Shown piece by piece: positions 54,748-64,000 of a stretch of 64,000 bases of DNA. The DNA comes from Calendula officinalis. Its lineage: Eukaryota; Streptophyta; Magnoliopsida; Asterales; Asteraceae. The notes below the pieces were generated by a model. The model was not told the DNA's origin and did not search any database. It saw nothing but the letters and a program-made list of their open reading frames with translations. Within the stretch, counting starts at the first letter, position 1; the number at the start of each line of letters is the position of its first letter. The translations under genes were made by a program, and so were the position numbers. The stretch spans positions 26,908,835 to 26,972,834 of the forward strand of contig OY970825.1 in the NCBI GenBank assembly GCA_963853835.1, in the 5' to 3' direction.

Positions 54748-55086
54748 GCTTCTAGTTACCATTTTGTAGTTTAAGCTTTACATTTTTATGATTTGACATT
54801 TAAATAGTTATTTAACATATTGAACATATCATCTTAATTTTGTCAAACCATTCTTACTAGTTACTACCCGTAACGGACTTTAAGAGGTGTCACCGGTTGA
54901 ATATTTTTCTCAGGGATGAATCTACACTAATAAAAAATAAAAATATAAGATTTAAAACTATTTTAACACTATCAAAATATTTTTTTTAAGAATTGCATAC
55001 ATAATCTCGTGCACATACTAGTTCCTCCTCTCCTTAGTCCTTACTAGTCACTAGTCACTAGACTCACTACACGATTGTTTATGTTT
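54748..55086. other. Spacer between two small transposons
   Basis: AT-rich sequence with CTAGTCACTAGTCACTAGAC microrepeat near 55040-55060; no gene. Confidence 0.55.
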
Positions 55087-55294
55087 GGGTTTGTTTAATT
55101 CATACCCTAAAGACATGAGACTAGAGGTATTTAATAAACTCGAACTTGCTATTTTTAGTTAAAAACTATTTAATACATGTAAAAACTAAAAATCATTAAT
55201 CTATAATAAATATATATTTTCATTATAAAAAGAATTTTCGAGTTAATTTAATATTTCCAATCTCATTCCTTATGATACGAGTCAGAAAAAACCC
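55087..55294. mobile_element. MULE-type MITE, degenerate relative of the one at 48418
   Basis: 208 bases. Left end GGGTTTGTTTAATTCATACC and the reverse complement of the right end GGGTTTTTTCTGACTCGTAT are diverged versions of the 48418 element's ends, including CCTAAAGACATGAGA. Flanking 9-mers TTTATGTTT (55078-55086) and TTTATATTT (55295-55303) differ at one base, consistent with an old 9-bp duplication. Confidence 0.75.
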
Positions 55295-55562
55295 TTTATA
55301 TTTTTCTGATTCATTTTAACCAAATAAAATGTTGTAAGTTATCATAAAACCAATAACAGAGCGCCACGTATGCCATGAGTAGCACCGGCCAGGAAACTAA
55401 AACGGACGTTGCAAGCGAAGGGGAATCACTTCATTTCACTTGAGTAGAGGCGGTGCCGGTGAGTATATACGTTACACACAGACGCCAGTCACCGGCATGA
55501 TCGATCGACGATAAATATTCCGATTCCGATTCCGATAATTTAGTGTTAGAAATCAGATCTGG
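55295..55562. promoter_or_regulatory. Promoter and leader of the GTG1-type gene
   Basis: GC content rises from about 55360. A leader-like segment with GATTCCGATTCCGATTCCGA sits just before the start codon region (about 55519-55536). No convincing TATA box. Confidence 0.4.
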
Positions 55563-58500
55563 ATGGGTTGGGGATGGGCGATCTACGAAGGAGTAGTGGT
55601 AGTTGGTTCTCTATCACTGCTAGGATGGGCGGGCCTCTGGTTTTTGAATCGAAGACTTTACAAAGAGTATGAAGAAAAACGAGCACTCGTTCAGATCATT
55701 TTCAGTGTCGTTTTTGCATTATCCTGCAATTTGTTTCAGCTTGTTCTGTTCGAGATCATACCTATTCTCTCTAAAGAGTATGTCTCTTCTTCTACAGTTT
55801 CAGTTTACATATAGCTGGTTCTGATCTCCACTTTACACACTTGTTTATTAATGCAACGACTTAAGAGGCTTATAGAATAAGCAAGCCCTAAAATGCGTAA
55901 TGGATTATTTCAGTTAGCAACGGCTTGAATTTCATGTTTTGATGATTATCCAAAGATAAAATGTTCATTCAGTTCATATCCAGTGGATATAATTGATGGA
56001 TAATGTAATTTGGTTTTTCTAACATTCACGAGTGTAATTGAGATTTAGGTAAAACTACATTATAGCAAATCTAACTTTGTTATATTCCTTGTAGGGCGAG
56101 ATGGATAAACTGGAAAGTGGATTTATTTTGCTTGATCACTTTACTGGTTTTCATGTTGCCTTATTATCACTGTTACTTGATGCTTTGCAATAGCGGTATG
56201 TATAACTGCGCCAATTTTCATTTGTGTTGATGCTCTTTTTTCCTTTAAGCTGCATCAGTTTTGGGATGTTATATATTAAAGAATTATTAATTGCGTGAAA
56301 ATCCAATAAAATATATATTCTGTATATCAGGTGTGACAAAGAGACGAGCCGCAACTGGAGCAGTTGTATTTCTATTTGCATTTCTGTATGCTTTTTGGCG
56401 TTTGGGAATCCATTTTCCAATGCCTTCACCTGATAAAGGTTTAATATAACTACTTGTATCATTTGAACTTAAAAAAACTAGCTATCGATGTTCTAATTCT
56501 AATGCATTTACTCAGGATTTTTCACCATTCCACAGCTCGTCAGTAGAATTGGAGTAATTGGTGTAACTGTCATGGCTGTCTTATCAGGTTTTGGAGCTGT
56601 GAATTTACCATACAGTTATTTATCTCTCTTCATTAGGTAATAAATCAATGAAATCAAGGAAAATTATATAAATGTTCTTGTGTTCATTTTCTCTTTATAT
56701 CATTATTCATTTTCAGTTTTTTAATATTCTTATTTACCTCATTGTTGTAGAGAAATCGAAGAAATAGAAATCAAGGCTTTGGAAAGGCAATTAATGCAGT
56801 CAATCGAGACATGTATTGGAAAGAAAAAGAAAATTATTCTTAGCCAAATGGAAATTGAACGAGTTCAAGGACAAGAAGAGGTTTGATTATCTTGTGATTT
56901 AAATCCATTTTCTGTTATGCACAAACTTTATGACATTAACATAGAGACTGTATATTGTATAACCCTACTATTTTTCCACCTAGCAAACCTATTATTTGGT
57001 GAAATCATACTGAAAGCACACAAAACATTACAGAATTAGCAATGAAATTTGATTTTTGACTTTGTGTAATAAATTCTTTGTTGCAGAATTCTAAAGCAGG
57101 CTCCTTTTTCAAACGAATTGTTGGGACAGTTGTGCGTTCAGTACAAGACGACCAAAAGGAACAAGGTTACAGTGAACCCTAATCCTCAATGATATATAAA
57201 TATAAATCCTTGTTGCAAATATATATAAATCACCCAAAATATGGCTTAATTGTAAGTTTTTTAACCGATTTCTTTTTGTGGTTGAAGATATTAAAGGCAT
57301 GGAATCAGAGGTACAAGCTTTAGAAGAGCTTTCAAAACAGCTTTTCTTGGAAATTTATGAGCTTCGACAAGCTAAAGTAAAAATATTGATTTATATTGGG
57401 GCCAATCTATACGGAAATATACATGAATCACGAATTACTATCGGACTAGAAAGTTACCTTTTTGATGTAACATGCTTTCAGAACTTACCTTTTATGTAAG
57501 TTGGTTACATCAAATGGTACTAAATTATATAAGTTGGTTACATAAAATAAAAAAGGAAAAAATAATTATCATAAAATAATTCTTTTGAGCGAGTTTGGTG
57601 GAATCACGGATTACAAGGCTAAGTTGTCTGAGTCTTGTGCATACTTTTCCGTATAAGTTTGCCCTTTATATTGGTATCTTGCAGGTTATATTTTTATCTC
57701 AGTTAAATTTAAAACTTTATTTATCAGGAAGCTGCTGCGTATTCTCGAACATGGAAGGGTCACTTGCAGAACTTACTTGGTTACGCATGTTCAATTTACT
57801 GTGTTTATAAAATGATAAAGGTAATATTTATATATTCATAAGACAGCAATTTGTTTTGTTTCATCTGATATTTTCAATTGTATTTTGCAGTCTTTGCAAA
57901 GTGTTGTCTTCAAGGAGGTAGCGTACACATCCTTATCCTATTAGTCAGTCAATAATAGTATTATTAGATATTATCATTAGAATTGGTTATTTTCTTTCAC
58001 AGGCTGGTTCGGTTGATCCTGTAACTAGAACAATCAGCATATCCTTGCAGTTTTTTGACATAGGCATTGATGCAGCATTGTTGTCTCAGGTTAGCTTCTT
58101 TTTACATATAACTAATCAAACGATGAATGAGGAATTTGTTTGCAGTTTTGACATAATCTTTCTTTGGTTATTGGACAGTATATATCCCTCTTATTCATCG
58201 GAATGCTTGTTGTGATATCTGTTCGTGGATTCTTGAATAATCTTATGAAGGTATCTATCTTCAGTTTCCTGTTAAATAATGAATTCTTTTTTTATTGATT
58301 TTTCTCTCTCTTTCACTTGCAGTTCTTTTTTGCGGTCTCTCGAGTTGGCAGTGGATCATCTAGCAACGTTGTGCTTTTCCTATCTGAAATCATGGGGATG
58401 TATTTTGTGTCGTCTATACTTCTCATTAGAAAAAGCTTGGCAAACGAGTACAGGTTGTTATTTGAAATCCCCTAACTGTGAATGGGCCGGGTCGGGTCGA

Positions 58501-58688
58501 TTTGGGTTAAAATGTTTTTGTTTTTTTGTTGCAGAGTAATCATTACAGACGTATTAGGTGGAGACATTCAATTTGATTTCTACCACCGATGGTTTGATGC
58601 AATATTTGTGGCCAGCGCTTTCTTGTCTCTACTTTTGCTTTCTGCACATTACACATCTCGTCAGGCTGAAAAACACCCAATCGATTAA
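55563..58688 (+). CDS. GTG1: GPCR-type G protein / Golgi pH regulator family protein (GTG1/GTG2, COLD1-like)
   Basis: Multi-pass membrane protein of the GTG/COLD1/GPHR family, implicated in plants in abscisic acid, cold and growth signalling and placed in ER/Golgi or plasma membrane. Thirteen exons splice in frame (55563-55777, 56095-56195, 56331-56438, 56516-56636, 56751-56880, 57087-57165, 57288-57376, 57728-57820, 57891-57917, 58003-58089, 58179-58250, 58323-58453, 58535-58688) to 468 residues, the family's standard length. The protein starts MGWGWAIYEG with an immediate membrane segment, has NWKVDLFCLITLLVFMLPYY and other hydrophobic stretches (about eight or nine in all), a charged central loop including EIEEIEIKALERQL, and the conserved late segment DPVTRTISISLQFFDIGID. 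It ends in a last membrane helix and SRQAEKHPID. Exon 9 is a 27-base micro-exon. Which of GTG1 or GTG2 it corresponds to cannot be told here. Confidence 0.95.
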
Positions 58689-58892
58689 TCAAATCAATTT
58701 CATTAATTATGTGTTGTAGTTTATAATACGAATTTTGCATCAACCTAAAAAAGAAATATATATAGATATGCTACGCACTTTTGTACCATTGTTAATGGTG
58801 TAGATAATGTCGTTTAGGTTTAGTTATAATGGAGTAAAAGTTTTTTACTGTGTGCGCACTTGGTCATTTTGGTAGGTGTATATAACTAGTAA

Positions 58893-60685
58893 GGCTCCTC
58901 GGTATGGGACCACGCTCAAACCGGCGTGGTGTCCACCTCACACCCCCCACGGCGTGCACGATTCCGGAACACCCCCCCCCCCCCCCCCAACGCCGTTGGG
59001 GTCCGGCGTGGAGGATGCAGCCCACGGGTAACGGGCGTGGATTGTTGCTTTTTGATCGATATAGCCGTTGGGGAACGGCATTATAGCCGCTGGAATTTAA
59101 AAAAAAAAAATAATAATTATTTACCTATATATATTTACATACTTTCACTCATTTTACACGCACAATTAATCCATTTTACTCTCTACAAACTCCAATCTTC
59201 ATACCTCTTTACTTGCAATGGGTCCACACAACAACTCTCCACAAACACCCAACCAACCTTCACAACAAAATATACCACCGAACCTTGGATTTGGTAGCTT
59301 CGAGCCATATGTCAACATCCTAAATTCCGGTGTTGTCCCACCTCACTTTTATCCACAAACCGCACCTCAATTTCAACAACCCCAATATTCACAAAATGTA
59401 TCTCAATTTGCACCCACCGGCCAATATTTTCAACAACTACTTTCTCAACAAACCCAAACACAAGAACCACAAGCGGCGGCGGCGCGGGGGGGGGGGGGGG
59501 GGGAGCAAGCGAAAGGGGAAAGGGAAAGGGAAGGGGAAAAGAAAAGAAAAAGAAGTTGTTGAAGAAGTTGTGGAAGAAGATGTGGAAGAAGACACACAAA
59601 TTCCATGGACGGAAAAGGAGGAACTTGCGTTGTGCCGAGCTTGGCGTGACACTTCTAAAAACGAGAAGGACGGGAATGACATGAAAATTAAAAGCTACTG
59701 GGAAGCCATTCTTTCTAAATTTCATAGCTTCATGGGAGTCCCGCCATACCGAAAAGACAATAGTCTTAATAGCAAATGGCGTGACATAAACAACAAGGTT
59801 ACAAAATTTAATGGTATGTAGAAGTAGCGGAATGGCCGAGTTTGATGTTTTGGAGGCCGCCAAGAAACAATACAAAGTTGAAAAAAAGGGCCATAATTTT
59901 GAGCTAGATCGACATTGGTTGATTTTAAAAGAGGATACAAAATGGATCGGCACAATTACTAAAGATCAACAACAATCGAAGCGCTCAAAAAGTTCACAAT
60001 CGGTTGATGTTTCTGATGGTCGTTCTCGTGTCGACCTTAATGCAGGGGACGATGAATTTCCAGATGACCTATTCGACGACATTGATGAAACCCCACCTCT
60101 TCAACGACCAATTGGAAGAGACAAGGCTAAACGAGCGGGTAGGCATGCGGCGGAAAAGGAAGCGAAGATCAAGCATAGGGAAGAAATTCAAAAACGATTA
60201 AACGACCACGTTGAGGCAACGAACGAGCGCATAGAGATGCGTCGTCAACAAGTTCAAATGGAGAGGACGCTTCAAACCGAACAAAGAATGATCAATAATT
60301 TGAGTATTTTGAATATGCAACCGACGCCAGGCATGACGCAAGAAGATCTTGAATATCTACTTGCCGCGAAGGAAAAGGGCCCGAAAAGCCATGAGCGAGT
60401 TAGGATTGTAGTTTTTAAATTTTTAGTTTTTTAAATTTTTAAGTATTGTTATTTTTAATTTTAAGTATTTGTAGTTTTAATTTAATGTATTGTTATTTTA
60501 ATTTTAATGGAAGCTTAATATTATTTGTGTGAAAAATAAATGGAAATGAAATGATGAGATGGAAAATAAAATGGTGTGGTGTGGTGTGGTGGGTATTTCC
60601 ACCAAATGATGTGGTGTGGTTGCTTAGGTGGCGGTGATGTGGCAAAAAATATGGGTACCACATGTGGTACCAATACCTAGTAACC
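58893..60685 (+). mobile_element. PIF/Harbinger-like element, family H copy 2, carrying a Myb-like accessory gene
   Basis: 1793-base element between TAA duplications (58890-58892 and 60686-60688). Left end GGCTCCTCGGTATGGGACCA and reverse complement of right end GGTTACTAGGTATTGGTACC match at most positions, and both resemble the 345-base MITE at 54400. It contains one broken Myb/SANT-like protein gene and no DDE transposase, so it is a deletion derivative. GC-rich left subterminal part has an 18-C run near 58971. Confidence 0.78.
59218..60434 (+). pseudogene. Broken Myb/SANT-like, NAM-associated-domain protein of a Harbinger-type element
   Basis: Three overlapping frames together resemble the Myb-like second protein of PIF/Harbinger transposons, which binds element ends and helps the transposase; genome annotations often call its relatives glutathione S-transferase T3-like. 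Frame one (59218-59562) is Gln/Pro/Asn-rich and starts MGPHNNSPQ. It is thrown out of frame at an 18-G run (59486-59503). Frame two holds a Lys/Glu linker and the SANT-like region PWTEKEELALCRAWRDTS. A second break lies near 59815, and frame three (to 60434) carries the C-terminal segment with GRDKAKRAGR and a long charged helix. Homopolymer length could be a sequencing or assembly artefact, so only the second break is firm. Confidence 0.75.
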
Positions 60686-60688
60686 TAA

Positions 60689-61171
60689 GAGTTACCATGC
60701 GCGATGCCGCGGGGATTTCCATATTATACCAAAAAGAATGTTTATTGTTATTCGTACAACCACAAAACCGTATTTTTAGTAATTTGTATACTGTAAATAA
60801 TTATATAAAATAAAATTGTTAAATGTTATATTACTAATCTGTACATCATGATTTTTGGACAAAAAATTTAACATATTAATATAAAGGAGATTAAAATGTA
60901 ATCAAATTATTATAAAATAAAATAAATTCTTATTTCTTCTTTAAACTACTCTTATATTTTAATCAAAATCATAACTAAAAACTCACTACTAATTATCTAC
61001 TAAAAACGTCTTCAAAATAGTAATGGGGATTTTATCATGGGATGGAGAAGTGTAGCATTTTATATAAGATGTAAAATATAAACTAAATACATGAAAAAAA
61101 CTGCATATGAAGAAAACTACTCTACTAAATATGAATACAGTCAACTGTAAATCTTTAATAAAAGAAAAAAA
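60689..61171. other. AT-rich spacer
   Basis: No gene or clear element seen between the Harbinger-like element and the long-TIR element. Confidence 0.6.
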
Positions 61172-62389
61172 GAGTAAATTACTGTTTTTGTCCCTGTAGT
61201 TTGGCCGTTTCAGCGTTTTTGTCCCTGTGGTTTTTTTTTCTGTTTTTTTGTCCCCGAGGTATGCCAAATTCCGTTTTTTTGTCCTTCCGTCCACCCTCCG
61301 TTTCTTTTTGGCCGTTAAACCCCTCACGTGCTGAAAACGTGAGGGTACTTTAGTCTATTTATCCTTTTCTTTTATATTTCTATTTTTCTATAATATTTCT
61401 TCATCTTCTTCCTTCCCTCACCAAGAACTAGGGTTTTCAAACTCATCATTTTCATTTTCATGCCAAAGTTACCAGCAACTCTTTTAGAATCCAAAAAAGC
61501 ATGTGATTTCGTTTACATTATCATCATCATCCACTCGATTTGTAAACAAGATCAACCTAAAAGCCCTTTTTAACAAAAAACCCAAAACTACCTTAACAAT
61601 CCAAAACCAGCGTTAAAAAGAAATATGATGCGTGTTCATCTAATAGAAATCAGATGCTGAGTTCAAAGAGAAAGAGGAAGATGAACGAGATGATAAAAAT
61701 AGAATTTTAGATTTGAAATTTCGGTATCATCTCGTTTAATCAGGTAGAAATCAGATTGATACGATTCGATTCAGATGAGTTCGTATCACAGACCTGAAAA
61801 TCATCCGTATCATCTCGTTCATCTCGTTCAATCATCTCGTTCATCTCGTTTAATCAGGTAGAAATTAGATCTGAAATCTACCGTATAATCTCGTTCACAG
61901 ACGTAGAAATCAGATCTGATTATCATCTTGTTCATCGTTAAGCTTTATGTGGTTCTTTTTCTTCGATGAATTTGGGGATTTCATTTGGGAAGAACGATCT
62001 GCCATTTGGGGGTATCGAAGATTTGAAGTTATATGATTCTTGGAGTTCGCCGGAGAAGATGACCGGAGGGAGTGTACAGAGAGAGGAGAGGAAGGTGTTG
62101 CAGGTGATGATGGGTGTTGTGAAGAACTTGTGAAGAGGATGAAGAAGAAAGAGAAGAATACTTAGGTACAATCATTAATGCATGAGGTACAAATGATTTA
62201 GGTAAAAAGACATAAATACCCTCACGTTTTAAGCACGTGAGGGGTTTTAACGGTGGAAAACTAACAGACTTGGACGGAAGGACAAAAAAACGGAATTTGG
62301 CATACCTCAAGGACAAAAAAACAGAAAAAAAACCACAGGGACAAAACGCTGAAACGGCCAAACCACGGGAAAAAAACAGTAATTTACTC
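61172..62389. mobile_element. Non-autonomous element with about 190-bp terminal inverted repeats (MULE-like)
   Basis: 1218 bases. The left arm (61172-61364) starts GAGTAAATTACTGTTTTTGT and matches the reverse complement of the right arm (62199-62389) through shared words such as GGCCGTTTCAGCG, GAGGTATGCCAAATTCCG, TTGTCCTTCCGTCCA and CCCCTCACGTGCT. Flanking A-rich 9-mers (AAGAAAAAA and AAGAAAAAG) are compatible with a 9-bp duplication but low in complexity. The interior has repeated ATCTCGTTCATCTCGTT and AGAAATCAGATCTGA words and no transposase. Confidence 0.82.
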
Positions 62390-62705
62390 AAGAAAAAGAC
62401 AAATAAAGAGAAAATATTAGAAACAGACGTGGGTGGTAAGTCATCAAATATCAAGACTCGCCGACAAAATAAAATTGATTTCAACTTAGTCTTCCATATA
62501 CAGTATATAATATGCAGAGCTGGTTGAGAAAGAGGTCAAATATTGCGGCTAGAGTAAATAAACTTTTTTTTAAAATTGAGCACTGTTCATAAGCGTTGTG
62601 AAATGTTATATAGTTAATGTGTGTGTCGGTGTTAATTGTTAGAGTGAGGGGTGCGGTAACGAGGCTCTCCCTCGCCAAACTCAAATATGCTTATGTGGCA
62701 TGAAT
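62390..62705. other. Spacer
   Basis: Short intergenic sequence with no gene or element recognised. Confidence 0.55.
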
Positions 62706-63427
62706 CTAGGGGTATCAAAAAGGTCAATCCAACCGATCCAAACCCGAACCTGATTATAGTATTCGAGTCGGGTGTAATCGAGTCTTTTTTTAATATCGGA
62801 TTATTTTAACATGACCCGACAAACCCGACGTTAGCATCGGGTCGGGTATTGGGTTACGATTGCTTACCTTTTTCGGGTTGACCCGATTAGACCCGATAAA
62901 ATTTCAAAATAAATTTCTTTTAAAATTTAATTATTTGTTTAGTATTACAAGTTCAAATCTTTCTATTTAGTATCTACTTCAGATATATTAAATAATAGAA
63001 GTGTTTAAATGTAAATTTATTAATGCTTAAAATTTAGGTTTTACATATTTCGTAGCAGTCTACCTACCAGCAGCCAGAAGGATCAACATTAATTTTTAAA
63101 ATTTTGATGCTACGTTTCCCTCAGCAAATTATAATTAAATATTGATTTTCTCTTTTCAAAAGTTTAATGTTTTCAAAACTTTAAATTTTATAGTTTGTTT
63201 TCTAAAATTTTAAAGTAATATGCTGCATATGCATATGATTTGTTTGAAATTTAATTTATAAATTAGATACGTAACCCGACAAATCCGATCGGGTCAACCC
63301 GACAAACCCGATTCCTTATAGGGTCGGGTTTTGGATTAGATTTTATAACCTCAAAACCCGACGAGTCTGACGAGTCCTACCAAATAAAAGTTAAACTCGA
63401 CCCGACAAACTCGATTGACACACCTAG
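62706..63427. mobile_element. Candidate hAT-like non-autonomous element
   Basis: Ends CTAGGGGTATCAA and, reverse-complemented at the right, CTAGGTGTGTCAA form short inverted repeats of the kind seen in hAT MITEs. Subterminal regions are rich in CCCGACAAACCCGA and its complement, while the middle is AT-rich. I could not find a matching 8-bp target duplication, so boundaries are provisional. Confidence 0.5.
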
Positions 63428-64000
63428 CGCTATGCCAAGTCACCATACGACAAGTGGCTTGATCCCATTATACCCACCCTCCTATCTTTTCAAACAATTC
63501 ATTGGTGAAAAAACCATTCATAATATAGCATTAATGTTGCGAATGTTTGATTTAGAGATGGAATATGGTTTTCCATCCGGTACTTAAAATCTGAAATCAA
63601 ATTCAGAGTAAAATATATGGGGGAAAACGTATTTACGAAGTAAAAACACTCCTTCTCAGTGGTGATTTGGTGCCCTAGCCTATGATTTTTCCCTTTTTCA
63701 CAATATGTAAGCAATCTTTTTTCTTTCAAGTTTCAACGTCACTAATCTCTTCTTAATCGTCATAGCCAAAGACCTTTAACCACCATTTTCCTGCACCTTT
63801 TAAAAAAAAAAAAACTATATGCTTCCTTCCGTCTCAAAACCACCACAAATCAACGACGGCTTGCGAATAGAATACGAAATAGAGATATATAGATATATGC
63901 ATCCTGACGTAATTGATTGCTTACATGAAGTGTGCGAAGAAGTTGAAATCTTGAAGTGGTAATTTGGGTTCATGTTTGATCGATCGTACGGTGATGGTGA
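63428..64000. other. Right-hand end of the window, possible leader of a further gene
   Basis: Mostly AT-rich. The last 200 bases are richer in CAC/GA words like a plant leader, and a 21-codon frame starts at ATG 63897 (MHPDVIDCLHEV) and ends TAA 63960-63962. It may be an upstream ORF or the first coding bases of a gene beyond the window; I cannot assign it. Confidence 0.3.

Noticed and set aside
62029..62484. 151-codon minus-strand frame near the long-TIR element
   Set aside because: It crosses the terminal inverted repeat and low-complexity sequence; no homology recognised.

Overview
This is a window of an AT-rich plant nuclear genome. The genes have plant-type introns and encode a plant PFP alpha subunit, an SBP-box factor, a plant YAK1 kinase and a GTG/COLD1 protein. 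Plant Ty3/gypsy and MITE-type elements are abundant. A eudicot is certain in style; repeat style hints at Asteraceae, but that is only a guess. One 200-base run of N (36680-36879) is an assembly gap.

Left part (1-28680): a tandem array of a roughly 3.2 kb non-coding unit, four complete copies plus a fused, partly deleted fifth/sixth copy. I do not recognise the unit. Every full copy holds a (TA)n tract, a hairpin-forming inverted repeat, a GC-rich island ending in a GTAAGT splice-donor-like site, and an internally duplicated block with two G-box (CACGTG) motifs. The array has been invaded by a complete but coding-dead Ty3/gypsy (Tekay-like chromovirus) element (7149-15287, target duplication GTTTA), by a 2.7 kb solo LTR (22386-25067, target duplication CACCA), and by two MITEs lodged inside TA tracts.

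Right part (29652-58688): an ordinary gene island with six intact genes that I could splice fully by eye: PFP alpha (minus strand, 19 exons, 611 aa), then on the plus strand an SPL14-like SBP/ankyrin factor (10 exons, 977 aa), a carboxylesterase (2 exons, 321 aa), an HDA19-type histone deacetylase (7 coding exons, 495 aa), a YAK1/DYRK kinase (19 exons, 832 aa) and a GTG1/COLD1-type membrane protein (13 exons, 468 aa). The genes are housekeeping or signalling loci and are not an obvious pathway cluster.

Intergenic space and the right end (58689-64000) carry small DNA transposons with clear terminal repeats and target duplications: a Tourist-like MITE (TAA), two related MULE-type MITEs (9-bp duplications), two related PIF/Harbinger-like elements (TAA), one of which carries a broken Myb/SANT-like accessory gene, a 1.2 kb element with about 190-bp terminal inverted repeats, and a hAT-like candidate. 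All coordinates of exons were derived by reading splice sites and checking frame continuity; family assignments rest on recognised motifs, not on database searches.
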